A stretch of 64,000 nucleotides of DNA from Alcanivorax sp. DG881 (GCF_000155615.1 NZ_DS989915.1:2125955-2189954); one strand, 5' to 3'; shown: positions 1 to 7,895, counted from the first letter of the stretch. The notes: generated by a model not told the origin, from the sequence alone. Program-made: numbers and translations.

Positions 1-59
1 CATCTGAAAATCCCGACGCACAGTCCCGACATCTAACCTCGCCTCCGGAAAGACGCTCC

Positions 60-1445
60 CTATTCAGACAATCCGCTGACGATTCTTTTTCGCAGCCCCA
101 TATGCATCAAAGAGATGCCTTTAATCTCCTTCTCTTGATTTAACCGCTCCCAACGTTTTTTCCCTCGTTGGCGATCCCGAAAAAGGAATATGCTCTCTTC
201 CAGCCGCTCCTCTCCCCCTGGGAAAATCGCCAAAGTCCACTTCCTTCCAACGTCAGCATTGATCAGTTGATACGAGCCATAGATCCTGAACTTGGTGTTT
301 TCACACAGAAAACACTCCAAATCCGCCTCCCTCAGAGCCTCCTTATAGAGGCTAGCGGCCACATCAGCCCATTTCTTCACCCCATGATCCACAAAATACT
401 CCACCACATCAGGTAACAGTGCCCTCTTGTCTTCGGCCATATGCTTAAACCAATGTTCCGTTCCCAGCTCTCGTTCCAAATCCTTACTTAATGGCTCACC
501 CTCCCCATCACCAAGGCTATCCTCATCCACAACACTCCTTTCAAGAAAAAGGCATGCATGCCGCCCCAGCAGGCAGGAGAGATGTCGTGCGGTCTTAAAC
601 CACGGCCGGTCCCGGAAATATTCACTCCATCCAGCCGGCAAGCCCTCTCTTTGCTCAATCTTAGCCAGCTCCTCCTTATCAAGCCTCCTAAAAGTTCTTG
701 CTCCAAAAAGGCCATAGAAATCGCATATCCTATCAAGCGGCCTCCAAGCCAACCGATCGAATACATAGATACAATGGACCCTATCCTCCCCGAAGAAAGA
801 ATGCCCTAAATTGAGCCAATAGACCCCTGGCCTTCTCCCAAACAGATGTTTACTGCTAATACCGGGTAGCCAGTTTCTGAGCACCCCAACCTCAGCAAGT
901 TGATTGAGCGCATACCGAAACTGTGACTTTTCAAGTCCCGCCATCTCTCTCAAAGCCTTCTCCCCATAGCCACTGACATACCCTGTCTTATCAGCAGACA
1001 TCACAAGCACCCCGAGCAAGACCAAGCTGTTCACAGTCAGCGCATCGCTCCCCTCTTCCCTTTTCACCCGAATCCGACCCAACCTTTCATTTTGGCAAAA
1101 GAGCCCCCTGATCAAATTTTGATTTAGTGAAAAAGTCTTATTACCCTCTACTAGCGCAGCCAGCCTCTCAATATTGATTCTGAAGCTTTTCTGCCTCCTG
1201 CCCCTTTTGCTCTCAGCTCCCGGCATAGGACAGGGCTCAACCACACCTACCTCAACCCAAGCATTCCTAGAGCTGCTCACATAGCGGTCATTGAGCTGGA
1301 TCTTTTGTGCTAGATCTTTTACTTTATCCGTGACGGTGTTGGTCCCGTAGCGCCTCCAAACCGCAATGAGGAAATACTTGTCTATTGCAGACACCCGGTC
1401 ATCCCGGAGTTTGAGAGCCCAGCAGATAACATCTTCGTTAGTCAC
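60..1445 (-). CDS. Unknown protein with two winged-helix-like modules
   Basis: I do not recognise the family of this 461-residue protein. Two stretches look like winged-helix DNA-binding modules: about residues 15-95 (a helical region, a recognition-like segment NDRYVSSSRNAW, then a basic wing-like GRRQK) and about 135-215 (ALREMAGLEKSQFRYALNQL followed by a beta-rich wing). The C-terminal half has no recognisable motif and no membrane segment or signal peptide. Translation appears to start at GTG, with GGGG about 7 bases upstream. It diverges from the gene at 1596, and three ACTAGT palindromes lie between them. Paired winged helices beside short iterated sites recall plasmid initiators of the Rep_3 type, but that is analogy only; a regulator is equally possible. 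It sits in the AT-rich accessory segment at the edge of the window. Confidence 0.7.
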   Translation of the reverse strand: MTNEDVICWALKLRDDRVSAIDKYFLIAVWRRYGTNTVTDKVKDLAQKIQLNDRYVSSSRNAWVEVGVVEPCPMPGAESKRGRRQKSFRINIERLAALVEGNKTFSLNQNLIRGLFCQNERLGRIRVKREEGSDALTVNSLVLLGVLVMSADKTGYVSGYGEKALREMAGLEKSQFRYALNQLAEVGVLRNWLPGISSKHLFGRRPGVYWLNLGHSFFGEDRVHCIYVFDRLAWRPLDRICDFYGLFGARTFRRLDKEELAKIEQREGLPAGWSEYFRDRPWFKTARHLSCLLGRHACLFLERSVVDEDSLGDGEGEPLSKDLERELGTEHWFKHMAEDKRALLPDVVEYFVDHGVKKWADVAASLYKEALREADLECFLCENTKFRIYGSYQLINADVGRKWTLAIFPGGEERLEESIFLFRDRQRGKKRWERLNQEKEIKGISLMHMGLRKRIVSGLSE

Positions 1446-1541
1446 AATTAATCCCCATATTTTTACCCTAAAATTGTAGCGACTAGAGTAGCTTCGGCGC
1501 CAATGATGTTACAGCTCAACATTTTCTATTGCATTAATCTA

Positions 1542-1572
1542 AAACTAGTTTAAAACTAGTATCCACTAGTTT
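1542..1572. promoter_or_regulatory. Three helically phased ACTAGT palindromes
   Basis: Copies of ACTAGT lie at 1544-1549, 1555-1560 and 1565-1570, spaced 11 and 10 bases, so all face the same side of the helix. The first is embedded in a perfect 10-bp palindrome AAACTAGTTT (1542-1551); the others keep one AAA or TTT flank. They occupy the gap between two divergent genes, both of which encode proteins with DNA-binding-like folds. An operator or iteron array for one of them is the natural reading. This is inference. Confidence 0.6.
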
Positions 1573-1595
1573 ATAACGTTACGGACACGGCAGTC

Positions 1596-2294
1596 ATGTC
1601 AATAGTCGAGCTCTTGAATCAAGGCGATACCGCTGAATACGAATGGGCTCTGAGCTACCTACGGAAGAAAGGCTACTCTCGATCAGTCCCTCCACACGAC
1701 AGCACGTTTCAGCAACTACAACAGGTCAATCGCCTAGATAAAGAGGCAATGCGATTATTCGAGGCAGCCCTCGACCGCCACAGAAAGCGACAAGAATCAA
1801 AGCAAAAGGGGGAGAAAAATTACAACTTTTTTCTTAGCAAAAAAGCAGACGACCAACTCACAAAATTGCGTAACGAATACCGAAAATCCGTGCCTGAGAT
1901 GCTCGAGTTTCTGATCAATCAATCAGCCAAAGATTTTGAGTGGGGGAAGAGGGAGGGAAAGCGAATGGCCATGGCAACTGCCCACACCAGGAAAGCCACT
2001 CTATTTCAGCCAGACAACTCACAAGCGATCCTAGGAAGTCAGATCGAAGGTCTTGTGAATGCCGTGGAATCCAGGGACCGAATTATCAACCAACAGATAA
2101 ACATGCTATCCGAACTACAAGCAAAGCTAGAAAGCTGGGGGTTCTCCAACGAAACGCCTGGCCCAGATTATGAGACCCTAAAAGCTCAACACTTCAAGAA
2201 AACTGAACAATCAATCCGTCTAGAGCTCGAAAAACGCTCCCAGCAACAAACTGAGACTGACGACGACAGACAAGACCAAGATGCACAGGCATGA
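1596..2294 (+). CDS. Putative ribbon-helix-helix DNA-binding protein
   Basis: 232 residues, highly charged, no signal peptide. Residues about 75-110 read as a beta strand (NYNFFLS) followed by two helices with a short turn (KKADDQLTKLRNE...SVPEMLEFLINQ), the layout of a ribbon-helix-helix domain. The C-terminal part is predicted helical or coiled and ends in an acidic, Gln-rich tail. The exact family is not recognised. The start is the first ATG; no strong Shine-Dalgarno is visible. It is divergent from the winged-helix gene with phased ACTAGT sites between, which it may bind. Its stop lies 7 bases from that of the convergent hipA gene, with no obvious terminator between them. Confidence 0.7.
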   Translation: MSIVELLNQGDTAEYEWALSYLRKKGYSRSVPPHDSTFQQLQQVNRLDKEAMRLFEAALDRHRKRQESKQKGEKNYNFFLSKKADDQLTKLRNEYRKSVPEMLEFLINQSAKDFEWGKREGKRMAMATAHTRKATLFQPDNSQAILGSQIEGLVNAVESRDRIINQQINMLSELQAKLESWGFSNETPGPDYETLKAQHFKKTEQSIRLELEKRSQQQTETDDDRQDQDAQA

Positions 2295-2301
2295 CCTCAA
2301 A

Positions 2302-3585
2302 CTAGCGACTTACCCCATACACCTTCCTTGACTTATCAAGCTGTCGACTGATCAGTTTAGCAATACCGCCATCCACGCCGAAATCTCTGGCAACAACAGA
2401 GAAATCAGCGAGAACATCCACGGCCTCGTCAATATCGTGCTGGGCCTGCTCCCATTTGGCGTAGCCCGCCCGCGCCGCCAGCGCCTGAATAGCTTTCAGC
2501 GGCGGATTCTTGCCGAAACCGGCATAGGCAGTGGCATGCTCCTGGTATGGATGAGGGCTAAAGGTCACATCGTAGAAAGGGGCTGGCGTCCATTCGCCAG
2601 CATCATCCTGCAGGAAAGCCCAGTTCTTGCTGTGGTCATCCTGGTTACAGGCAAGCAGGTTGAACATGGCTCTGCGGAACTGCAGTTTGCCGACCGCTGG
2701 TGAGCGGCACAGGTGGCGGCTGGCCTTGATCAGATCTTCGTAATCCAGGCTAGGCGTCCGGAAATCTGCATCCAGCAAGCCACAGGCACTGTGCATGTGG
2801 AGTCGACCTGCCTTTTGGTGGTGGCTTATCCAATCGAACCGCTTTACCCCGAGCCAGGCACGGGCGCCGCTTTGCTCTGGTGCCTCAAACAGCCGCCACT
2901 CAGGTGGCTCCAACCCCAGCTTTCCGGCCAGGCGCAGATAGACCGCTTCACAGAGCCCTTCTTCATGCCCGAGGGGCAGATTCCGGGAGGTAAATTTGAC
3001 CAACCAGGCCTCATTCCCCGGCCTCGCCACCGTATGGCAGCGATCTGGCTCATCCGGGGAGATGTAGAGCTGCGCCTTGGGCCTGGCACCACCGGAGCTG
3101 CCTGCTGCCACCAGATCCGCCAGCACCTCTTCCGTCTGACCGTCAAAAAACGCCTGCGCCTCCATTCCCAGCGTCGCTAGGTCGATGTCGCCGGCTGAAG
3201 CAACCTGGTATTCCGAGGTCGGAGAGAATGACAAGGCCCCCATCCCGGAAGCCCCTACAAACGCCAGGCGATCCATGGCGGTAATCTGGGCAGGGAGAAT
3301 GCCATGCTGTCTGAATACCCGGTCTTGCAATAGCGACCCCCAACCATCAGGCAGGCTATCGCCGAACAGACCATGCAGGCCGGAGTGCGGCCTTTTGGGA
3401 GCAAGCTGCAGCTCCGTGGTTGCCTTTAGGCCAAAGGGCGAGAGGTTGCCATATCGCCCCAGATAATCTGCATCGTACTGAAAGAAGACGCCCTGCCGAT
3501 TCTGCGCCAGCACACCCACCGTCACCGCCTGCCCCGTTGCCAGCGTGCGGGTTACCGTCAGCTTGCGGACCGGCTTAAAGGTCAT
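2302..3585 (-). CDS. hipA: HipA-like serine/threonine kinase toxin
   Basis: 427 residues, close to the usual HipA length (about 410-440). In the studied family the kinase phosphorylates an aminoacyl-tRNA synthetase and slows growth, and is neutralised by HipB. Visible motifs are the Gly-rich ATP loop (AAGSSGGARPKAQ, about residue 150-165), the catalytic-loop signature NQDDHSKNWAF (about 313-323) and the metal-binding motif YDVTF (about 335-340, in place of canonical DFD). The N-terminal HipA_N-like region includes LPDGWG. Its start overlaps the end of the upstream hipB by 11 bases, indicating translational coupling. All expected catalytic elements appear intact, so an active toxin is plausible. 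The true substrate cannot be read from the sequence. Confidence 0.9.
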   Translation of the reverse strand: MTFKPVRKLTVTRTLATGQAVTVGVLAQNRQGVFFQYDADYLGRYGNLSPFGLKATTELQLAPKRPHSGLHGLFGDSLPDGWGSLLQDRVFRQHGILPAQITAMDRLAFVGASGMGALSFSPTSEYQVASAGDIDLATLGMEAQAFFDGQTEEVLADLVAAGSSGGARPKAQLYISPDEPDRCHTVARPGNEAWLVKFTSRNLPLGHEEGLCEAVYLRLAGKLGLEPPEWRLFEAPEQSGARAWLGVKRFDWISHHQKAGRLHMHSACGLLDADFRTPSLDYEDLIKASRHLCRSPAVGKLQFRRAMFNLLACNQDDHSKNWAFLQDDAGEWTPAPFYDVTFSPHPYQEHATAYAGFGKNPPLKAIQALAARAGYAKWEQAQHDIDEAVDVLADFSVVARDFGVDGGIAKLISRQLDKSRKVYGVSR

Positions 3586-3865
3586 CGCTCAACACCTCAT
3601 CGATACTGGATGGCATCTCGGCTTGGTCAGGGGAGTGACGAGTTAGCGTGTACAGGCGACGCAGATCATCGAGGCTCTGCCACAGCAACAGCAACTGCCG
3701 GAACGAGATTTGGCCGGTGAGCTCGAATTTCTTGATGGTGGATGCTGGCACACCGCTACGCGCAGCCAGCGCATCGCGAGATAGCTTGGCCTGCCTGCGT
3801 AGACGTCGCAGGTGAGCGGCAAAGGCTTGCTGGACATCGGTATCGTCGATCAGGAACGGCGTCAT
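3575..3865 (-). CDS. hipB: HipB-like Xre-family antitoxin
   Basis: About 96 residues from the ATG at 3865. An in-frame extension to 3913 is possible but has no ribosome-binding site or conserved look. Residues about 15-65 form a Cro/C1-type helix-turn-helix (LRRLRRQAKLSRDALAARSG followed by VPASTIKKFE). It is followed by a short acidic tail ending SSIDEVLSDDL, which in HipB-type antitoxins often contacts the kinase. Order hipB then hipA with an 11-base overlap is the classical arrangement. An inverted repeat at 3919-3934 upstream may be its operator. Confidence 0.85.
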   Translation of the reverse strand: MTPFLIDDTDVQQAFAAHLRRLRRQAKLSRDALAARSGVPASTIKKFELTGQISFRQLLLLWQSLDDLRRLYTLTRHSPDQAEMPSSIDEVLSDDL

Positions 3866-3918
3866 ATCATTCCAAAGCAGACACAATGACGCCCAATTAT
3901 TGCACAAATCCAAAAAAT

Positions 3919-3934
3919 AGACACTATTATGTCT
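3919..3934. promoter_or_regulatory. Inverted repeat upstream of hipBA
   Basis: AGACA (3919-3923) and TGTCT (3930-3934) flank a 6-base spacer in an AT-rich stretch about 55 bases before hipB. Runs of A and T on either side make it terminator-like as well. Autoregulation by HipB is expected in the family, but the site assignment is a guess. The rest of 3866-4120 shows no convincing gene. Confidence 0.35.
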
Positions 3935-4120
3935 TTTTTAGACCAACACTGTCCCGGCCGCCATATTGGTGCGGTCCAGAACCTGAGGAGCCATAAGAAA
4001 GCTGCAGAGGAATTACGCCTGATGAAGGCAGCGAAGGCGCTGATTGGTTTTTATGAAGACAACACGGTTATCGCTGGAGGACGCTCGGCATCAAGCAACC
4101 AGAGCGCCCCCACAAGCCAC

Positions 4121-4426
4121 TCAGGCCAGCACTTCCAGCCCCTTTTCCGCCACCAGATTCAGCAGCTTTAGCGAAGGGCCATTCGGTTTTTTCTGGCCTT
4201 GCTCCCACTTCTGCACCGTGGACACACTGGTATTCAGGTAGGCAGCAAATACGCCTTGGCTGGCGCGATTTCGGGTGCGGATCCTTCTGATCTGCACCGC
4301 CGTATACTCTTTCACAGGCGGCAGACAGAGCGCATCGAACTCACGGAGCGTCGCCTCTTTCATCACCCCCGCTTCGTGCAGATCTTTCGCCGATTCATGC
4401 ACTGCGTCCAGGATTGACTTACTCAT
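4121..4426 (-). CDS. HigA/NadS-type antitoxin (helix-turn-helix)
   Basis: About 101 residues from the ATG at 4426 (preceded by GAGGTG). A longer in-frame start at 4441 lies inside the toxin frame and is less likely. Residues about 40-95 contain an Xre-type helix-turn-helix (IRRIRTRNRASQGVFAAYLN then TSVSTVQKWEQG), typical of antitoxins paired with RelE-like toxins of the PF06296 type. The toxin lies upstream and its reading frame would overlap this start by 8 bases (4419-4426), but the toxin is frameshifted (see 4419-4795). The antitoxin itself looks intact and would still repress at the palindrome 4822-4842. Confidence 0.85.
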   Translation of the reverse strand: MSKSILDAVHESAKDLHEAGVMKEATLREFDALCLPPVKEYTAVQIRRIRTRNRASQGVFAAYLNTSVSTVQKWEQGQKKPNGPSLKLLNLVAEKGLEVLA

Positions 4427-4795
4427 CACTCTGCACCTCAATTAACGCGCCACTCTTTATCGCTTTGGCCAGTGCCCTATCGCTATAGCTGAGCAGCTCT
4501 TTTGCCAAGCATTTCAAGGCCTTCAGTCCATCGGCGGATGATATTGGCGCGAGCGCTTTTAGCGAAGCCATAAACGAAGAAGGCCTTATCGCCAACCCTG
4601 TACGCCAGCAGGCGTCCTCATCCCACCACTTTTGCCTTGACCACCGACAGCCACACGCTTTTTCAGCACATGGCCACCCAAATTCGCATCAATCAGGCCA
4701 CGTTCCATTTCATCAACCGCCGCAAGCAGCAGAGCGTAATTCAAGCCCTCTTTTGATGCCCACTTACTGAATGGCCTGTTCTTGAATATGCGCAT
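4419..4795 (-). pseudogene. RelE/HigB-type toxin, two frameshifts
   Basis: The first about 62 codons read as a RelE-like toxin of the PF06296 type (MRIFKNRPFSKWASKEGL then a VLKKRVAVGGQGKSGGMRT segment). An extra C near 4616 then throws the frame into a stop. Reading one frame over continues the expected protein (LLAYRVGDKAFFVYGFAK). A second single-base insertion near 4554 shifts again, after which the C-terminal part (SADGLKALKCLAKELLSYSD) continues to a stop at 4419. The normal end overlaps the antitoxin start by 8 bases. Conserved sequence on both sides of both lesions suggests recent decay or sequence errors. A truncated active protein is unlikely, because the C-terminal third usually carries essential residues. 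Confidence 0.8.
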
Positions 4796-4820
4796 CTCAT
4801 ACCCTTGCCTTTCTCGTCAA

Positions 4821-4850
4821 AGTGTAGCACCTGGTGCTACACACTGTCAC
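4821..4850 (-). promoter_or_regulatory. Promoter and perfect operator of the decayed TA locus
   Basis: A perfect inverted repeat, GTGTAGCACC (4822-4831) with its complement (4833-4842) around a central T, lies 26 bases before the toxin start. On the minus strand a sigma70-like promoter overlaps it: -35 GTGACA (4845-4850), an 18-base spacer, and -10 TACACT (4821-4826). Binding of the antitoxin to the palindrome would cover the whole spacer and -10, the usual autoregulation geometry for such modules. Confidence 0.7.
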
Positions 4851-5002
4851 ACCACTATCATCACTCTAGTAGCAACAACAGGGCAGATAAATGGCCCATC
4901 CACCTTCCTCACACACCCCAAAGCGGTTAAATTTCGACCAGAAACACACAAAACAAAAGGCCCCGCGTATTTGCTCATTAAGCTAAATCAAGGACTTAAA
5001 AG

Positions 5003-5024
5003 TGGTGGGCAACATGGTGGGCAA
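5003..5024. repeat. Direct repeat TGGTGGGCAA near island edge
   Basis: TGGTGGGCAA occurs at 5003-5012 and 5015-5024, a 12-base period, in the AT-rich gap between the toxin-antitoxin locus and the liv operon. The surrounding 4860-5100 holds no gene I can support. Position at the change from accessory to core-like sequence suggests a recombination remnant, but no integrase or matching copy is visible in the window. Confidence 0.35.
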
Positions 5025-5141
5025 AGCAAAAACCGCCATGCAAAAACACAGACAACCAATTGATTTTCAAGTATTTTTAACTTTTAACCAACAAACAGAT
5101 CCAGAATATCGAGTAACGCTTTCATGTGGCGCCTCACTACT

Positions 5142-5170
5142 AAAAAAGCCGGCATGACGCCGGCTTTTTT
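5142..5170. terminator. Bidirectional rho-independent terminator
   Basis: A-run, stem GCCGGC (5148-5153), loop ATGAC, stem GCCGGC (5159-5164), then T6; symmetric A and T tracts make it work on both strands. It lies just beyond the stop of the last liv gene on the minus strand. Confidence 0.85.
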
Positions 5171-5191
5171 AACGCTGCCTAACCGCTAGCC

Positions 5192-5887
5192 CTACACCTC
5201 CAGCCACTCCTTGCGCACGGCGTCATCGTTGCGCAGTTCATCCGGGGTGCCCTGGAAGACGATCTGGCCGTGGCCCATGACCAGGACACGGTGGGAGATA
5301 TCCATGGCGATGGAGAGTTTCTGCTCCACCAGCAGGATAGAGACGCCGGCGTTGGCGATTTCCGAGATCAGGTCGGCGATCTGTTTGACGATGAGCGGGG
5401 CCAGGCCTTCGGTGGGTTCGTCGATCATGATCAGGGACGGGTCGCCCATCAGGGTGCGGGTCATGGCGAGCATCTGCTTTTCACCGCCGGACAGCACCCC
5501 CGCCGGTGAGTGTTCGCGGCGGGCCAGGTTGGGGAACATGTCGAGCATTTTTTCCACGGTCCACTTGCCGGGTTTGCTTGGGTTCTTCAGGCCCAGCTCC
5601 AGGTTTTGTCGCACCGTAAGAGAGGGGAAAATATCCCGGTCTTCCGGCACATAACCCAGGCCCAGCCGCGCAATCCGGTGATTGGGCCAGCCGGCAATTT
5701 CCGTACCCTGAAAACGGATGGAGCCCGTAGGCGGCACTTCCCCCATGATGGACTTCACCGTGGTGGATCGACCGACCCCGTTCCGCCCCAGCAATGACAC
5801 CACTTCGCCTTCCTGCAGGGAAAAATTCACCCCCTGAAGAATATGGCTTTTACCGTAGTAGGCATGTAAATCCTGTACGTCCAACAT
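5192..5887 (-). CDS. livF: ABC importer ATPase, LivF type
   Basis: 231 residues, standard LivF length. It is one of two ATPases of a branched-chain-amino-acid/amide-type (HAAT) importer. Motifs seen: Walker A-like GRNGVGRST (about residues 34-42), the LivF-typical PEDRDIFPSLTV Q-loop region, signature LSGGEKQ, Walker B LIMIDEPTEGL and the switch His region LLVEQ. The invariant Walker A lysine is replaced by arginine (codon CGA at about 5769-5771). I recall this GRNGxGRST variant in some LivF-like proteins, so it need not mean inactivity. The start overlaps the livG stop by one base (TGATG). Last gene of a five-gene operon ending at the terminator 5142-5170. Confidence 0.9.
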   Translation of the reverse strand: MLDVQDLHAYYGKSHILQGVNFSLQEGEVVSLLGRNGVGRSTTVKSIMGEVPPTGSIRFQGTEIAGWPNHRIARLGLGYVPEDRDIFPSLTVRQNLELGLKNPSKPGKWTVEKMLDMFPNLARREHSPAGVLSGGEKQMLAMTRTLMGDPSLIMIDEPTEGLAPLIVKQIADLISEIANAGVSILLVEQKLSIAMDISHRVLVMGHGQIVFQGTPDELRNDDAVRKEWLEV

Positions 5888-6633
5888 CAGGCTGCCTCCT
5901 CACCCAGATAGGCTTCTTTCACCCTGGGGTCATTGCGAATCTGTTCCGGGGTGCCCGTGGCAATGATTTCGCCATAGACCAGTACCGAAATCCGGTCGGC
6001 CAGTTCGAACACCACGCCCATGTCGTGCTCCACAATCATCAAGGTGCGCCCGGCAGCCACCTTGCGGATCATGTCCACGGCCTGTTCGGTTTCGGTGTTG
6101 CTCATGCCGGCGGTGGGCTCATCCAGCAGCACCACCTGGGCATCGCAGGCGATGGTCATACCGATTTCCAGCGCCCGCTGGCTGGCATAGGGCAATGCCC
6201 CGGCCGGCACCTCGCGTAACGCTTGCAGGCCGATCAGTGTCAGCACTTCTTCGGCACGCTGATTGGCCTGACGGATGCCGGCGGCCGGCCGCCAGAAGAC
6301 ATATCCGGCCTTGCTGTTCTTCAGGCAGGCGCAACGCAAATTTTCAAACACGGACAAGTTGGTGAACACATTACTCACCTGAAACGAACGCGACAGGCCC
6401 AGCTGCTGGATCTTGTCCGGCGACAGACCATTAATGCGTGTGCCGTTCAACGCCATGTCACCACTGGAGGGCTGCAAGGCGCCGGACAGCAGATTAAAGA
6501 AGGTGGATTTACCGGCCCCGTTCGGGCCAATGATCGCGTGGATTTCACCACTGCTCACCTCCAGGTCCACACCCCGAATAATATCCGCCGAACCAAAACT
6601 TTTTCGTAATGCCTGGATCGATAGCGCTGTCAT
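5887..6633 (-). CDS. livG: ABC importer ATPase, LivG type
   Basis: About 248 residues from the ATG at 6633, which overlaps the livM stop (TAATG). Upstream in-frame codons fall inside livM and are not native-looking. It has canonical Walker A GPNGAGKST, the long LivG insertion (NVFTNLSVFENLRCA), a signature-like LPYASQRALEIGM in place of LSGGQQ, Walker B VVLLDEPTAGM and the His-loop VEHDM. It would heterodimerise with LivF and drive uptake through LivH/LivM. The signature loop YASQR departs from the textbook LSGGQ but matches a pattern common in LivG relatives. Confidence 0.9.
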   Translation of the reverse strand: MTALSIQALRKSFGSADIIRGVDLEVSSGEIHAIIGPNGAGKSTFFNLLSGALQPSSGDMALNGTRINGLSPDKIQQLGLSRSFQVSNVFTNLSVFENLRCACLKNSKAGYVFWRPAAGIRQANQRAEEVLTLIGLQALREVPAGALPYASQRALEIGMTIACDAQVVLLDEPTAGMSNTETEQAVDMIRKVAAGRTLMIVEHDMGVVFELADRISVLVYGEIIATGTPEQIRNDPRVKEAYLGEEAA

Positions 6634-7895
6634 TATTCGCTCTCCCGCAGGGTTCGGGTGGCACGCATCAGCGTGATGCCACTGGCCACCAGCGCCACCA
6701 CGGCGCCCCACTGCCACACACTGGTTTCATTCAATGTCATGCCAAAAAACTGGCTGATGCTGTCGCTGCCGTGACGCCAGTGGAACAACAGCTCCACAGC
6801 CAGTGACAACCCGGTGGCAATCAGCACCACTGCCGCTGCACCCGTCAGCCAGCCCGGCAGGCACGACGTCAGCAGGCCCTCGCGCCAGGCCACACGCACC
6901 TGCTCGATGCCACCGGCCAGACCGCGCGGGGCGAACATGACAATGCTCAGGAAAATCAGCCCCACATACAGGATGGAAGCATCGGTGTAGTCGCTCAGCA
7001 TGGAGTTGATCAGGGTGACCACGATGGCACCCACGATCGGGCCATAGAACACACCCAGCCCCCCCACCGCCGCCATTAACAGCGCCATGCCGGAAGGAAT
7101 CAGACCTAACGATTCCGGGGTAATGATTTCATAGTTCACCGCCGCCATGCCGCCAGCCAGGCCACCAAAGGAACCGGAAGCGATAAAGATCAGATAGCGA
7201 ATATTGCGCGGTTGGTAACCGATAAAGGCCATCCGGTCCGGGTTGTCACGCACCGCATTAGACATGCGCCCCAGCGGCGTGCGGGTAAAGGCCCACATGG
7301 CAGCCACCGCCACCAGGGTCCAGAAGGCAATAAATCCGTACACATCCCGGGCACTGGACAATTCCAGCCCGAACCACTGCGGCCCGACCATGCGATTGGC
7401 AAAAATACCGGCTTCGCCGCCAAACAGGGACGGGAACATTTGCCCGGCTGCTGCCACCAATTCCCCTAGGCCCAACGTGATCATGGCAAAGGCGGTACCG
7501 GCGCGGCGGCAGAACGGCCAACCGATCACCAGCGCCACCAGCCCACCGGCGATCATGCCCACCAACGGCATACTCACTACCGGGATATGCGCCCAGAAAC
7601 CTTCACCGGTATAGCTCGCTTCATCGATGGCATTCATGGCATGCATGGCCGCATAACTGCCCATGCCGAAGAACACCGCATGCCCAAACGACAGCATGCC
7701 GCCCTGCCCCAACAGCATGTTGTAGGACATGGCGAACACGATATTGATACCGATCACATTCATCAGGGTGAAGGCGGTGCCGCCTTCGAATAAAAACGGT
7801 AACACCGCCATGACTGCCAAGCTGATCACCCAGGGCATCAGCGAACGCCAGGGCATGGACGGAGATGATGTTGCCACTGCAGTTGCTTCACTCAT
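6633..7895 (-). CDS. livM: ABC importer permease, LivM type, with C-terminal extension
   Basis: 420 residues, many hydrophobic helices; the LivM signature region (GRMSNAVRDNPDRMAFIGY with GGLAGG downstream) is clear. LivM relatives usually end near residue 330-350, shortly after the FAPRGLAGG motif. Here about 75 further residues follow, with two more hydrophobic segments (about 345-375 and 393-412) joined by a charged stretch. The start overlaps the livH stop by 4 bases, and its stop overlaps livG. The extension is in frame and flanked by coupled genes, so it is not an assembly run-on. Confidence 0.88.
   Translation of the reverse strand: MSEATAVATSSPSMPWRSLMPWVISLAVMAVLPFLFEGGTAFTLMNVIGINIVFAMSYNMLLGQGGMLSFGHAVFFGMGSYAAMHAMNAIDEASYTGEGFWAHIPVVSMPLVGMIAGGLVALVIGWPFCRRAGTAFAMITLGLGELVAAAGQMFPSLFGGEAGIFANRMVGPQWFGLELSSARDVYGFIAFWTLVAVAAMWAFTRTPLGRMSNAVRDNPDRMAFIGYQPRNIRYLIFIASGSFGGLAGGMAAVNYEIITPESLGLIPSGMALLMAAVGGLGVFYGPIVGAIVVTLINSMLSDYTDASILYVGLIFLSIVMFAPRGLAGGIEQVRVAWREGLLTSCLPGWLTGAAAVVLIATGLSLAVELLFHWRHGSDSISQFFGMTLNETSVWQWGAVVALVASGITLMRATRTLRESE

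Noticed and set aside
3929..4171. Plus-strand frame of about 80 residues between hipB and the antitoxin
   Set aside because: It runs antisense into the antitoxin end, has no recognisable pattern and only a weak ribosome site.
5003..5024. Prophage attachment site
   Set aside because: Only a short direct repeat is visible, with no integrase, tRNA or matching second copy in the window.
4782..5063. Plus-strand frame across the TA promoter and AT-rich gap
   Set aside because: It covers the operator and repeats, is low-complexity and lacks a ribosome site; judged spurious.
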